Source of the DNA: Polyangiaceae bacterium
Lineage (GTDB): Bacteria > Myxococcota_A > Polyangia > Polyangiales > Polyangiaceae
Reading direction: 5' to 3'
Assembly (NCBI GenBank): GCA_019637265.1
Contig: JAHBVY010000004.1
Coordinates: 310,001 to 374,000 of the forward strand
Length of the DNA stretch: 64,000 bases
The notes below the pieces were generated by a model. That model did no database searches. It had not been told where the DNA came from and saw only the letters and a program-made list of their open reading frames with translations. Numbering within the stretch: position 1 is the first letter of the stretch; the number at the start of each line of letters is the position of its first letter. The position numbers and the translations under genes are program-made. Shown piece after piece: positions 1 through 9,036 of the stretch.

Positions 1-1
1 G

Positions 2-1999
2 GAGAGCGGATCCCCGCTCCCCGTGGTGCGGATCCAGTTCGCGCCGATGGTGAGGCGCAAAGACCCCGCCACCGGCGCGCCGCCGCCCGTCGAAGCCGCC
101 AAGCCTGCCACCGACGCGCCGCCGCCCGTCGAAGCCGCCAAGCCTGCCACCGACGCGCCACCAGCCATCGAAGTCGCCTCCGAAGCGCCACGGGCAGCTG
201 ACACGAGCACCGAGCCAGGCGCCGCCGCACCCAGCGCCGAGGCCGTTGCAACCGTGCCCAGCACCGAAGCACCCAACGCCAAACCAAGCGCCTCGACTCC
301 CAGCGCGGTAGCACCCCGCGTCGAGCCAGCTCCGGCTACCACCGTCACCCAAACCGCGCCCCCTATTGAAGTCAGATCCACTAACGAAGCACCGCAGGCA
401 GCGCCCACCACGACCGTCGGGGCCACGCCGCCCACGAAGACGATCGCTGGCTTCCCAGCGCCCAAGCTGGGCGGCACGGCGCCGCTGCCCGAGGTACGCG
501 AGATCGCAGCGCCCCCACGCCAAACAGCGGAGCCCTCGCGCCAAACAGCGGAGCCCTCGCGCCAAACAGCAGAGCCCTCGCGCCCCGCACAGGAAGCAGC
601 ACCTGAGGCAGCCCTGCCCAAGGCCGCGCCGCGACCCAGCTCTCACACCGCGCCGCTGCCACCGACCAAGCCCATCGCGATGCCTCCGCGCGCGAGCGAG
701 CCGCTCGCCGCCGCGCCCACCGTGACGATCGGTGCCCGGAGCGAGCCGGCAGAAGCAGCCGCGGAGAGCCACGCGGCTCGAGCCCAGAGCGAGCCGACGC
801 CTGGCGTCGCTGAGCCTGCCGAGCGCGAAGCAGTGGACCCGCCCGGCGCCTCCACGGCGCCGAGCAGCGCGCTGCCAAACCCCCAAAACCCGATCCAGGA
901 GGCGGCGAAGCTCGCGCCAGAGACCCAAGAGGTCACCCGCGCGCCCTCCATCGAGAGCACGGATAAGGTTAGTATTACTGACGCATCCGCGCCGCCCACT
1001 GACGAGTCTTCACGCGCTCCGTCCGCCGCAGCGCCCACGGACCGGGCGCCATCCGTCGCCAGGACACCTGACGAGTCTTCACGCGCTCCGTCCGCCGCAG
1101 CGCGTGAAGAGGCGCCCTCACTCAAGGCCCTCGCCGAGGAGCACCTGGCCCAGGCGAAGACCGACACGTCGAAGGAGACGGAGGCAGCGGAGCCTCGAGC
1201 CACGGAGGCTGCTGTCAAGTCTGAGTCACTGACTAAGCTGCCGACATCTCAGGCCGTAGCAGAGACGTCAGTCCCACAGCCCAAAGAGGCGCAGCCTGAA
1301 AAGCCAGCCGCCGAGAAGCCAGCCATCGGCCTCGCGTCTTTGGAGCGCCCGGAGCCCAGGCAGCTGGAGCCCAAGGCAGAGACCTCACAGCCAGAGCCCG
1401 CGAGCGCCGAGCCGGCCACACGCTCCATCCGCTTCGATGTGCCTCGCACGCGCCGCATCGATCGCGGGCCGATGCCTCGCTTGGAGGATGAGACCCCCGC
1501 GGCGCTCGCCGCCTCCGAGCCGAAGAAGAGCCGCGGCGGTTCGCGCTGGCTCAGGAGCCTGGGCACCGTGGGCGCAGCGGGCGCGGCGGCCGTGGTCGCT
1601 TACCTGGGCGTGCGGAGCCTGATGGCGCCGCTCACTGCGGAGCTGCCAGAGCCTCCCGCTGCGGCGGCCGTGGATCCCGCGGAGGTCCCGTCCGCACCCG
1701 CGGTGGTGCCACCCCCCGCGCCGGCGCCCGTACCCGAGCCAGCCGCCAAGCTCCAAGTGAGCTACGGCGACGCCCCGCAGGACATCACCCTGGACACCGA
1801 CAAAGGCCTACTCGAGCTGACGACTTCTCAGCGCCACTCGATCTACGTCGATCAGGTGTTCGTGGGGCGCGGCCCCAGGCGCCGAGTGCCGCTCGGCGCA
1901 GGTCGCCACGAAGTGCGCCTGAAGCTCAACACCACCGAGATCGTGCAAGAGATCGAGGTGCGCCCCGGCGCCACCACCTTGGTGCGACTCGCGGAGTAA
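2..1999 (+). CDS. PEGA-domain membrane protein, 5'-truncated by the window edge
   Basis: The frame is open back to base 2, and the first GTG (23) has no ribosome binding site, so the N-terminus probably lies upstream. About 500 residues are Ala/Pro/Glu/Thr-rich and presumably disordered, with several short tandem repeats. A single transmembrane segment follows at about residues 509-530 (counted from the GTG), then a Pro-rich spacer and a C-terminal PEGA-like domain at about 596-657 (SIYVDQVFVGRG, then an LGAGRHEVRL strand). In Myxococcota such tails are common on Ser/Thr protein kinases and surface proteins; a kinase domain upstream is possible but not visible. Role inferred: envelope-anchored or signalling protein. 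Confidence 0.7.
   Translation, partial: ESGSPLPVVRIQFAPMVRRKDPATGAPPPVEAAKPATDAPPPVEAAKPATDAPPAIEVASEAPRAADTSTEPGAAAPSAEAVATVPSTEAPNAKPSASTPSAVAPRVEPAPATTVTQTAPPIEVRSTNEAPQAAPTTTVGATPPTKTIAGFPAPKLGGTAPLPEVREIAAPPRQTAEPSRQTAEPSRQTAEPSRPAQEAAPEAALPKAAPRPSSHTAPLPPTKPIAMPPRASEPLAAAPTVTIGARSEPAEAAAESHAARAQSEPTPGVAEPAEREAVDPPGASTAPSSALPNPQNPIQEAAKLAPETQEVTRAPSIESTDKVSITDASAPPTDESSRAPSAAAPTDRAPSVARTPDESSRAPSAAAREEAPSLKALAEEHLAQAKTDTSKETEAAEPRATEAAVKSESLTKLPTSQAVAETSVPQPKEAQPEKPAAEKPAIGLASLERPEPRQLEPKAETSQPEPASAEPATRSIRFDVPRTRRIDRGPMPRLEDETPAALAASEPKKSRGGSRWLRSLGTVGAAGAAAVVAYLGVRSLMAPLTAELPEPPAAAAVDPAEVPSAPAVVPPPAPAPVPEPAAKLQVSYGDAPQDITLDTDKGLLELTTSQRHSIYVDQVFVGRGPRRRVPLGAGRHEVRLKLNTTEIVQEIEVRPGATTLVRLAE
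67..183 (+). repeat. 39-nt in-frame tandem repeat, three units
   Basis: Three units encode PAT(G/D)APPPVEAAK. The first two are nearly identical and the third has diverged. The repeat expands the disordered part of the PEGA protein. Confidence 0.85.
518..580 (+). repeat. 21-nt in-frame tandem repeat, three units
   Basis: Three consecutive copies encode RQTAEPS in the disordered part of the PEGA protein. The nucleotide copies are almost identical, which suggests recent slippage. Confidence 0.85.
875..891 (+). repeat. C/G-tract interspersed word
   Basis: CCAAACCCCCAAAACCC after GCTG, inside the disordered part of the PEGA protein. Confidence 0.7.
1001..1103 (+). repeat. 34-nt direct repeat pair
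   Basis: Identical 34-base copies at 1001-1034 and 1070-1103 both encode DESSRAPSAAA, separated by 35 bases, within the disordered region of the PEGA protein. Confidence 0.85.
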
Positions 2000-2010
2000 T
2001 CGCCCGCACG

Positions 2011-2072
2011 CAGCGCGGCGAACGGCGCCGCCACGTGGTGAACGGTGACGTCGCGCTCAGCGCGGCGAACGG
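2011..2072 (+). repeat. Direct repeat CAGCGCGGCGAACGG, two copies
   Basis: Fifteen-base copies lie at 2011-2025 and 2058-2072, with a shorter GTGAACGG variant between them, in the gap ahead of the sulfatase-fold lipoprotein. A related GCGGCGAACAGCG word recurs near 42070. Confidence 0.7.
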
Positions 2073-2127
2073 TGACGCGCGCTCCCCCGCGCTTGACCCT
2101 CCGCCATCCTCAGCTAACTGGGCACCG

Positions 2128-4389
2128 ATGTCGCGCGCTCGCACCTCGTTCATCGCCGCGAGCCTGCTCTCGCTGGCGCTGATGGGCTGCGATCGTGAAG
2201 AGCCCCAGCCCACCGAAGAGCCCGCTTCGGTGGACGCCGGGGTGACCAGGCCCGAGGGGACGGAGCAGTCAGTTGGGCTGCTCGAGCTCTTGCCCACCTG
2301 CGACGTGTACCACCGGGGGGCGTTCGTCGACGTCGCGGCGGAGTCCGCGGCCATCCGCCGGGACTTCGCGGTGGGCCCGTTCCCGGACACCCGCGCGGCG
2401 GACCGCGACGGCACCCGCGTGGCGCGCATCGATGGCCAGCGCGTGAGCTATGGCTTCTGGCTGGACGCCGAGCTCGAGCACCCCTTCGTCGAGCTGCGCG
2501 GCGCCGCCGGCAGCGTGAGCCGCGTGGGGGTGTACTTGAACGATCGCTACCTCGCGACGCTGACCTTACCGCGCGGGGTGGATCGGGTGCGCACCCGCGA
2601 GCTGAGCGAGCCGCTGCCGCCGGGGCGCCACGTGGTCTCCCTCAATCTGCGCGGAAAAACCACCACCCAGGGCCGCGCGGATCTCGACTGGATCCGCCTG
2701 GCAGGCGGGGACGACGTGAAGGCCACCTTCACGCCGCTGCGCGAGGGCGACATCGTCAAGGACGTGGCCATCGATGGTCAGCCGAAGCGCTCATTGGCGC
2801 TGCCCGCGCCGAGCGCCGTGCGCTGCCCGCTTTGGGTGCCGCAAGGCGCGCGGCTGGAGGTGAACCTGGGGTTCTGGGGCGCGGGCAAGGGGGACGCCGA
2901 GCTTCGCCTATTGCAAGACGGCAAGCAGCCGCTGGTGCTCCAGCGGCGCAAGCTGAGCGGCGGCGCTGGGGTCTCGTGGATCCCGGTGCAGGTGGATCTC
3001 AGCGACCACAGCCAGCGCCTGGTGGCCATCGAGCTCCGCGCGGCGAGCGGTGAGGGCGGCGGCCGCGTGGTGTTCGGGGAGCCCACGCTGGAGCTCATGC
3101 ACCCGCCGGGCCCGCGCGCCACCCCGCCGGCTGACACCGTGATCTTGGTGGTGCTCTCCGGGGTCGAGCGGCGCCGGTTGCCGCCGTTCGTGCCGCCGCG
3201 CTCGCTGCCTGGCCTGGTGGAGCTGATGCGCGGCGGGGTGACGTTCACCTCTTACCGCACGCCCACCACCGTGTCGGGGCCGGTGATGGCCAGCCTGCTC
3301 ACGGGGCTCGCGCCGCGCGCCCATGGCTTCGAGGATCCGAACGGTAAGCTGCCTACCTCGGTGCGCAGCGTAGCCGAGGTGTTCAAGCTGGCCAGCGGCC
3401 GCACCGCGATGTTCACCGGCGTCCCCACCAGCTTCGCGGCGTTCGGCTTCGACCGGGGTTGGGATCGCTACGACGCGATCTCACCGGTGCAAGATCTGCC
3501 CGCCTCGGAGCCCACCGCGCGAGCCACCGAGTGGCTCGATCGTCAGCTAAGCACACCAGGCAAGCGCCTGGTCGTGATCCACCAACGCGGCGGGCACCCG
3601 CCGTGGGACCTCGACACGGCGGAGACGGGCGCGCTGCCACCACAGGAGTACGGCGGCATGCTGCGGCCGCGCCGCGGCGCTATTTTGCTCAATGAAGTGC
3701 GCCAGCGCCGCCGCGCGCAGACGCGGCGCATCGCCCCGGAGGACTGGGTGCGCCTGCACGCGTTCCATGACGCCGCGCTCGCGAAGCAGGACGCCGAGCT
3801 GGTGCGGCTGTTCTCCATGCTGCGAAAACGCGACGCCTACGATCGCGCGCTGATCATGGTGGTGGGGGACGTGCCGCTCGGCGACCCGCCGGATGTCCCC
3901 TACGCCCCCGCGCCGCCGCTGCGGGAAGATCGGCTGCTCGCGCCGCTGTACGTGAAGTTCCCTGGTGGGGCGCTGGCCGGGGTGCAGAGCACGCTGCCCA
4001 CCACCGCCATGGACGTGGCGCACACGATGCTCACGGCGCTGGGGCTCAGCACCGAGGGGCGCCCCGGCGGCACCGATCTTTTCCTCACGGCAACGGGCGC
4101 TGAGCCGGTGCTGGGGCGCCCGCTGCAGGCGACGCTCGGCAACACCTACACCTCACGCTGGGGGCTCTTGCTCCTCACGGGCACCATGGGCCGGCGCCCG
4201 TCGCTGTGCGAGCTCGACGTGGACCCAGCCTGCGTCTCCGACGCGTTCTCGAGCCGACCCATCGCCTCGCGGGCGCTGTGGCGCGCGACCTATCGCTTGG
4301 AGCAACAAGCGCGCAAGAGCGTACCCCAGAGCGAGCTGGTGGAGCTGGATCAGGACACGTCGTCCGCGCTCACCGTGTGGGGTTACTGA
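2128..4389 (+). CDS. Sulfatase/alkaline-phosphatase-fold lipoprotein, probably catalytically degenerate
   Basis: The start is placed at ATG 2128 because it opens a lipoprotein signal (MSRARTSFIAAS, lipobox LALMGC); the frame itself is open from GTG 2035. A beta-rich N-terminal half (about residues 60-330) precedes a sulfatase-like domain. Its landmarks are recognisable but altered: the metal-binding strand reads ILVVLSGVERR (about 338) where active enzymes have an Asp, the nucleophile loop reads SGPVMASLLTG (about 384) instead of C/S-x-P-S-R, and the late TSDHGE motif reads VVGDVPLGD (about 577). The fold is well supported; loss of activity is inferred. It converges on the PHP-domain gene downstream. 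An FGE-like gene lies about 5.5 kb away, but the usual Cys substrate is absent here. Confidence 0.75.
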   Translation: MSRARTSFIAASLLSLALMGCDREEPQPTEEPASVDAGVTRPEGTEQSVGLLELLPTCDVYHRGAFVDVAAESAAIRRDFAVGPFPDTRAADRDGTRVARIDGQRVSYGFWLDAELEHPFVELRGAAGSVSRVGVYLNDRYLATLTLPRGVDRVRTRELSEPLPPGRHVVSLNLRGKTTTQGRADLDWIRLAGGDDVKATFTPLREGDIVKDVAIDGQPKRSLALPAPSAVRCPLWVPQGARLEVNLGFWGAGKGDAELRLLQDGKQPLVLQRRKLSGGAGVSWIPVQVDLSDHSQRLVAIELRAASGEGGGRVVFGEPTLELMHPPGPRATPPADTVILVVLSGVERRRLPPFVPPRSLPGLVELMRGGVTFTSYRTPTTVSGPVMASLLTGLAPRAHGFEDPNGKLPTSVRSVAEVFKLASGRTAMFTGVPTSFAAFGFDRGWDRYDAISPVQDLPASEPTARATEWLDRQLSTPGKRLVVIHQRGGHPPWDLDTAETGALPPQEYGGMLRPRRGAILLNEVRQRRRAQTRRIAPEDWVRLHAFHDAALAKQDAELVRLFSMLRKRDAYDRALIMVVGDVPLGDPPDVPYAPAPPLREDRLLAPLYVKFPGGALAGVQSTLPTTAMDVAHTMLTALGLSTEGRPGGTDLFLTATGAEPVLGRPLQATLGNTYTSRWGLLLLTGTMGRRPSLCELDVDPACVSDAFSSRPIASRALWRATYRLEQQARKSVPQSELVELDQDTSSALTVWGY

Positions 4390-4425
4390 GCGGCGCCCAC
4401 CTTTCGGTTCGCTATGCTGACTAAC

Positions 4426-4439
4426 GAGCCTCGCGGCTC
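4426..4439. terminator. Small hairpin between convergent genes
   Basis: GAGCC-TCGC-GGCTC sits between two convergent genes, flanked by CTGACTAA and ACTGACTAA stop-rich words. There is no T-tract, so any terminator role is tentative. Confidence 0.3.
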
Positions 4440-4520
4440 ATCAGATCGCCTTACTGACTAATCCACGCGCAGCGCCTCTCCGCGTACGGCGCCTCTCCAC
4501 GCGCAGCGCTCGGCACGCTC

Positions 4521-6752
4521 TCAGCGCTCGAGCCAGATCGGGTTCGTGAACGCGAAGGGCACCGTGTACTCGCGCGAGGCGTTCGGGAGCCCGCGGGAGC
4601 CTTGCGCCAACACCACCACGAAGTCTGCGCCCTGGGGCAGGGTGAGGCTCAAGCGGCGCCGGTAGCGGGTCACCGCGCGCGTCTCCTTCACCAGCTCGAA
4701 GTGCAGGCGCTCCCCGCGCGAGCCCGCGAGCACCTCCACCTGACTCACCGAGATCCAAGGCGCCGCGTCCACCTCGATGTCCAAGCTGAAGCGCGCGGCG
4801 CCACTCGTTAGCTTGACTGTCTCACCGGGGCCGCGCCCATCCACGGTGGCGTGGATGAAGGGCCCGCTCGTCACGATCGCGCGCCCCGCCTTGAGCGCCG
4901 CCATGCAGTCGCTGAGCTTCGCCTTCACGTCGGTGTCGTCGCTCGCCTGGCCCCCGGGCCCCACGGGCCCACAACGAAGGTAGGTGCGCGGCAGCCCCGG
5001 ATCCAAAATCGCCAGCTTGTGGGAGTCGCTGCTCCCCGTCGCCGCGATGCGCCTCCCCAAGCCGAGCTGCGTCAGCCAGTCCTTCAGCACCGGGCGCACG
5101 CGCTTCAGATCGCGCGCGTCGTCGCCGTTGTAGACCTCCAGCGTGTCGAAGCCCGGATCGTAACCGGGGCGCCCCGGCAGCCCCGTTTGTTCGCTCACCT
5201 GATAAGCGGAGAAGTAGCTGATGATCGGATCCCAGCGCGGGTGGTTCACCTGCAGCACCGCCTGAGGCGCCTTCCGCCGCACGTCTTCAAAGATGCCGCG
5301 CGGCGTGGTGTCCCGGTAGATGATGTCTTGCCCTGGCTTCAGCGGGAACACGTTGAAGTGCCCGAAGCGCGCCCCGAGCGTGCTCACCTCCGTCCCCGGC
5401 AACGTCTGGAGCGCCGTCGCCAGCACCCCCTCGCGCGCCAAGGCGCGCCGCACCGGCTCCAAGTCGGTCACCGCGTAGTGGTCCGTCGCCGCCGCCAGCT
5501 CCACCCCCTCCGCGGCGATCGACACCACCCGCGCCGCGAGCGAGATGTCCGCGTCCACGCTCGGCGACTGGTGCAGGTGCAGGTCGGCTCCCACCCAGCC
5601 AGGTGTACTGACCACGCGCGGCAGCGTGGCCTTCAGCGCCGCGGGTACCCCCTCCTTCACCGTCACCTCGAAGCGCTCCGCGTCGCGCTCCGGGCCCGCC
5701 GTCACGAGCAGCCGGTAGCGCCCCGGGTGAAGCCGCAGGCTGAGCTCACCGTTGCCGGTCCACGCGAAGCGATCCGCCCCCTCGAGCCCGCCGTCCTCAT
5801 CGAACACCGGCGCGGCGCTCCCCACCTTGTCCACCCGCACCTTCGCCGCCAACTTGGCGCCCCGCTCGTCGCGGATCGAGAGCACGACTTCTCCACGCGG
5901 TAATTGAGGCTCGGCGATCGGCAGCGGCTCGAAGCTGAGCTCGCGCGTCGCCACCAGCTCGCCCCCGCGCGGGATCCCGCGCGCCGTGTAGTGCGCCTTG
6001 ATCGGGCCCTGAAACCCGCGGATCCGCGCGCGGTAATCGAGGTGCATCGCGGTGTCGCCGGTGGGCCTGAGCAGTAAGTCCCCCTGCGCCCCGCGGCGAC
6101 CCACCCAAGTCGCCTTCCCGCGGTACGACATCCGCGGCACCCCGAGCCCCGACACGTGGTACTGCAGGTTGCCCCAGCGCAGCGCGTCCCCCAGCCGCGC
6201 CGACACCGCGCCGCCATTTGCCTCACGGAAACGCGTGCGGAGCAGCGCCTTGGGCAAGGTCGGGTGGAGCTCGATGCGCGTCGTCGCGAGCAGGCGCTGC
6301 CCGCTCACGGTCACCTCGGCCTCGATCTCGATGCCGCCCCGCTCGAGCTTCGTGGAGGTCGCGACGAAGGCGTGGTCACGGTCACCGACGCTCGCCACCT
6401 GATGGAGCTGCCACAGCGCGTCCAGGTCGCTCTCCGTCCCCAAGGCCTGCGCGGTGGGGAGGAAGGGGCGGTTGCGCCACAGCTCAGTCAGGTAGCCATC
6501 CTGACGACGCACCATCAGGGTCAGCTCGGCGCTCTTCAGCGTGGGGTCCCCCGGGGTGGCGAAGGTGCGCCGCATGACGTTCAGGTCACTGGCTCGCGCG
6601 GGCCGCGCCTCGACTGGCCGGGCCACGAAATCGGCGGTGCCGGCTTCAGCGCTTCCTTTCTTGGGGGTTGGGGGGGCTCCGTGCGCCGCCGGGCCAATCC
6701 CCAGGGTCGTCACCAGGCCAAGCAGCGGCGCCAGGGTGCGCACCCAGCGCAC
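4521..6752 (-). CDS. CehA/McbA-type PHP-domain metallohydrolase, secreted
   Basis: The C-terminal half is a PHP-type metallohydrolase: DLHLHQS (about residue 389), an AATDHY motif, a GTE...GHFN block, NHPRW (about 503) and SSDSHK (about 575) supply the expected His/Asp metal ligands. The N-terminal half is beta-rich and includes a region resembling carboxypeptidase-regulatory repeats. The frame is open to ATG 6956, but 6753-6956 uses AT-rich third positions unlike the rest of the gene. The GTG at 6752 follows GGAGG and directly precedes a signal peptide (VRTLAPLLGLVTTLGIG, cleavage near AHGA), so it was preferred. The substrate is unknown; family members hydrolyse phosphoesters or carbamates. 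Confidence 0.75.
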   Translation of the reverse strand: MRWVRTLAPLLGLVTTLGIGPAAHGAPPTPKKGSAEAGTADFVARPVEARPARASDLNVMRRTFATPGDPTLKSAELTLMVRRQDGYLTELWRNRPFLPTAQALGTESDLDALWQLHQVASVGDRDHAFVATSTKLERGGIEIEAEVTVSGQRLLATTRIELHPTLPKALLRTRFREANGGAVSARLGDALRWGNLQYHVSGLGVPRMSYRGKATWVGRRGAQGDLLLRPTGDTAMHLDYRARIRGFQGPIKAHYTARGIPRGGELVATRELSFEPLPIAEPQLPRGEVVLSIRDERGAKLAAKVRVDKVGSAAPVFDEDGGLEGADRFAWTGNGELSLRLHPGRYRLLVTAGPERDAERFEVTVKEGVPAALKATLPRVVSTPGWVGADLHLHQSPSVDADISLAARVVSIAAEGVELAAATDHYAVTDLEPVRRALAREGVLATALQTLPGTEVSTLGARFGHFNVFPLKPGQDIIYRDTTPRGIFEDVRRKAPQAVLQVNHPRWDPIISYFSAYQVSEQTGLPGRPGYDPGFDTLEVYNGDDARDLKRVRPVLKDWLTQLGLGRRIAATGSSDSHKLAILDPGLPRTYLRCGPVGPGGQASDDTDVKAKLSDCMAALKAGRAIVTSGPFIHATVDGRGPGETVKLTSGAARFSLDIEVDAAPWISVSQVEVLAGSRGERLHFELVKETRAVTRYRRRLSLTLPQGADFVVVLAQGSRGLPNASREYTVPFAFTNPIWLER
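6663..6676 (-). repeat. C/G-tract interspersed word (partial)
   Basis: GGGGGTTGGGGGGG on the + strand, coding just past the signal peptide of the PHP hydrolase. Confidence 0.45.
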
Positions 6753-7046
6753 CCCGCGTGAGGCGCCTCCAAACCCAGGCGAGCCAGCCGCCGACCCAAG
6801 CCTCCGCAGGCGCCTCCAAGCGCCCCACCCGGAGCCTCCGCGCGCCCCGCCGCCGGCTGAAAAATCGTGCGCCTTCACCACTTTCAGAGGGTACTCGAAG
6901 CACCTTCGCTCTGGGGCGTTCCAACCCAGAATCTGTAACCCATTGAAATCACTCATGAAATAGCACTGCGAGCGCGCGCAGGGTGCGTCTGTTCACTGTT
7001 TGTCAGAAACTGGACAGAGTTACAGTATCTCAGGCACTCAGGGCGC

Positions 7047-7289
7047 ATGACCCAGCTCGCACAGGCCGTCCTCGTTCGCCTCTACCTCGACTCTCAAGCC
7101 ACCCGTCGCCCCACCCAACGCTCCCTCGCCAAGGCCCTCGCGCTGCCACCCGCGAGCCTGCGCGTCGCCCTCGCCGAGCTCGCCCAGGCAGGCTGGGTGA
7201 ACGCCGAGCGCGTGCGCCTCACCCTCCCCGGCCTCGTGCTCGCCACCAGCCTCCAAGCGCGCCTCACCGCCGCAGGTCAGGCAGCCTGA
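7047..7289 (+). CDS. Small winged-helix DNA-binding protein
   Basis: An 80-residue protein with a helix-turn-helix pattern: helices at about 1-15 and 22-33 (RSLAKALAL), a recognition-like helix at about 35-50 (PASLRVALAELAQAGWV) and a short wing (RVRLTLPG). This matches the LexA/MarR-like winged-helix core with no effector domain. It lies 90 bases from the divergent start region of the PHP hydrolase and ends three bases before the L,D-transpeptidase on the opposite strand. An autoregulatory or local repressor role is inferred only. No clear ribosome binding site precedes the ATG. Confidence 0.6.
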   Translation: MTQLAQAVLVRLYLDSQATRRPTQRSLAKALALPPASLRVALAELAQAGWVNAERVRLTLPGLVLATSLQARLTAAGQAA

Positions 7290-7292
7290 TGT

Positions 7293-8903
7293 TTAGCTAC
7301 CGAGCACCACCAGGGTGGCGGGCGTGCCGGGCAGCGGCGCGATCGCTTGCCAGCCTGGGGGCAGCGGCGGCTCGGTGAACTCGAACAGCCAGCGCGCGTC
7401 CAGCGGGGAGAGGTTGGGGCAACCGGCGCTCATCTTCTCCCCGAAGCGCTCGTGCCAGTAGGCGCCGTGGAGCGCGTAGGGCTGCTTGAAATACTGCGTC
7501 CACATCACGTCGCTGATCCAGAAGCTGGTCGGCGCGCCCGGGTCCGGGCTCATGGTGCCCCAGCGCTCCTTCCAGTTCACCGGGAAGGCGCCGAGCGGCG
7601 TGGTGTAGTTCTTCACGCTGCCTTTTCCGTGGTGCGCCCCGCCGCGCCCCGGCGCGTGCACGGTGGCGTAGACGGGCTCCTCGCCGCGGTAGGCCACCAG
7701 CGTGTTCTCGAGCAGCGAGAGGTAAACCCAGGTGCCGTCGCCCACGCTCGCCGGCGCCTTCACCAACTTGGCCACGCGGAAATGATCGCGACGCACCCAG
7801 TCGCCCCGCCGCGTGCGCAGGTAGCGATGCCCCGCGTGGCGGCGCTCCTCGGTATCGAGCTCGAGGGGCGCGCCTGGCTCCGCGACCTCGCCCGTCGGCA
7901 CCAAGCCGCCCTCCTCCAAGCGGTGCAGCGGACGCGGGGTGAGCCGCGCCCAGCCGAGCGGCAGCTTGGGAGCGCTCGGCCCCTCGAGGCGCACGCCTCG
8001 AAACGCGCTCGGGCGGTAGCGGCGCACGCGATCGGCCGGCACCAGCGCCAGCTCCGGCGTCACCAGCCACACGCGACCTGCGGCGTGAAACGCGCGCCCA
8101 TAGCTCACCATGCTGCCGTGAGGCAGGCTCTTGCGCAGCAGGCCCCCGCCCCCCAAAGGGCTCTGCGCGCCCTCGGTCACGAACGTGGGCGCCGGCCCGT
8201 TCTCGGTGATCGGCGCCTCCTCCACCAGGTCTTCGAAGCCGCGCGCCCAGTCCCCGAGCTTCAAGGGGCGCTCGCGGTAGCGCATCATCACGCGCCGGTG
8301 CTGCTCCTCCGTGGGGATGCGATCGTACATCGGGGCGCCGATGCTGAACGCGTACTCATATGGATAAATCGCATCGTCAGGGACACTGTGCGTCTCGGTG
8401 ACGGCGCGCACCACCGGGTGCTCCGGGTCGCGGGTGGTGGTCTGGTCGTCGCACACCCAGCCATACGGCGCGACGGCGAAGTAGCCGCGCCTACAGCCGG
8501 GCTGCCCGGGGCGGCGCTCTTCGGAGCGCAGCGGCACGCCGTAGCCCACGCGGATGGCCCCGTGCTTCAGCAGCTTGCCGCGCGGATTCGACGGCCGCTC
8601 CGCCCAGATCCAGGTGATGTAGCGCACGCTGTACACGTGGCCGTAGGGCGCGACGGGCGGCGCCTCTACGGCTTCTTGCTCGGACGTCGTGTCGACGTGA
8701 GGTGCCTTCACGCTGGACACCGGCTGGGCAGCTGACGGCTCCTCGACAGGGGAGCTCACCGGCCCCGAAGCGCACCCAACCCCCAAAACCCACGAACCGA
8801 GCGCCGCCCCAAGGGCCCCGACGCCACGCCCCCGACGCCGCGCCAAGGCCGCGCCTTCCCGGAGCGCTGCGCCCCACCAACCCACTCGCCCCGCCTGCTG
8901 CAT
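7293..8903 (-). CDS. L,D-transpeptidase (YkuD) lipoprotein
   Basis: Starts with a long n-region and a hydrophobic stretch ending in lipobox LGVGC (about residue 44), so an envelope lipoprotein is expected. The C-terminal YkuD catalytic domain is intact: LHGAYWHERFGE (about 477-488) followed by MSAGCPNLS with the nucleophilic Cys near 494, the HGxxW...SxGCxN signature of peptidoglycan 3-3 cross-linking or protein-anchoring enzymes. The middle region resembles SH3-like wall-binding segments. A copy of the window's C/G-tract word (8775-8791) encodes part of the signal peptide. It ends tail-to-tail with the winged-helix gene, leaving a three-base gap. Confidence 0.85.
   Translation of the reverse strand: MQQAGRVGWWGAALREGAALARRRGRGVGALGAALGSWVLGVGCASGPVSSPVEEPSAAQPVSSVKAPHVDTTSEQEAVEAPPVAPYGHVYSVRYITWIWAERPSNPRGKLLKHGAIRVGYGVPLRSEERRPGQPGCRRGYFAVAPYGWVCDDQTTTRDPEHPVVRAVTETHSVPDDAIYPYEYAFSIGAPMYDRIPTEEQHRRVMMRYRERPLKLGDWARGFEDLVEEAPITENGPAPTFVTEGAQSPLGGGGLLRKSLPHGSMVSYGRAFHAAGRVWLVTPELALVPADRVRRYRPSAFRGVRLEGPSAPKLPLGWARLTPRPLHRLEEGGLVPTGEVAEPGAPLELDTEERRHAGHRYLRTRRGDWVRRDHFRVAKLVKAPASVGDGTWVYLSLLENTLVAYRGEEPVYATVHAPGRGGAHHGKGSVKNYTTPLGAFPVNWKERWGTMSPDPGAPTSFWISDVMWTQYFKQPYALHGAYWHERFGEKMSAGCPNLSPLDARWLFEFTEPPLPPGWQAIAPLPGTPATLVVLGS
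8775..8791 (+). repeat. C/G-tract interspersed word
   Basis: CCCAACCCCCAAAACCC; on the coding strand it specifies part of the L,D-transpeptidase signal peptide (WVLGVG). Confidence 0.75.
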
Positions 8904-9036
8904 GGAGCTGTGAGTCTGTCACGCAGGCCAGGGAGCCGCCCAGAATCACGCGATGTTCCCCACTTTCTCCGCTCGGGAGCGCAGACCCAGGCATACCGCG
9001 CCCTGCATGGGGCGTTCCCGTCCCGAAGAGCACGTC

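Noticed and set aside
6753..6956. N-terminal extension of the PHP hydrolase to ATG 6956
   Set aside because: AT-ending codons, no signal features before the hydrophobic segment and no ribosome binding site; treated as leader DNA.
7000..7026. Possible promoter TTGTCA - 15 bases - TACAGT before the winged-helix gene
   Set aside because: The spacer is too short and the -10 poor; not strong enough to annotate.
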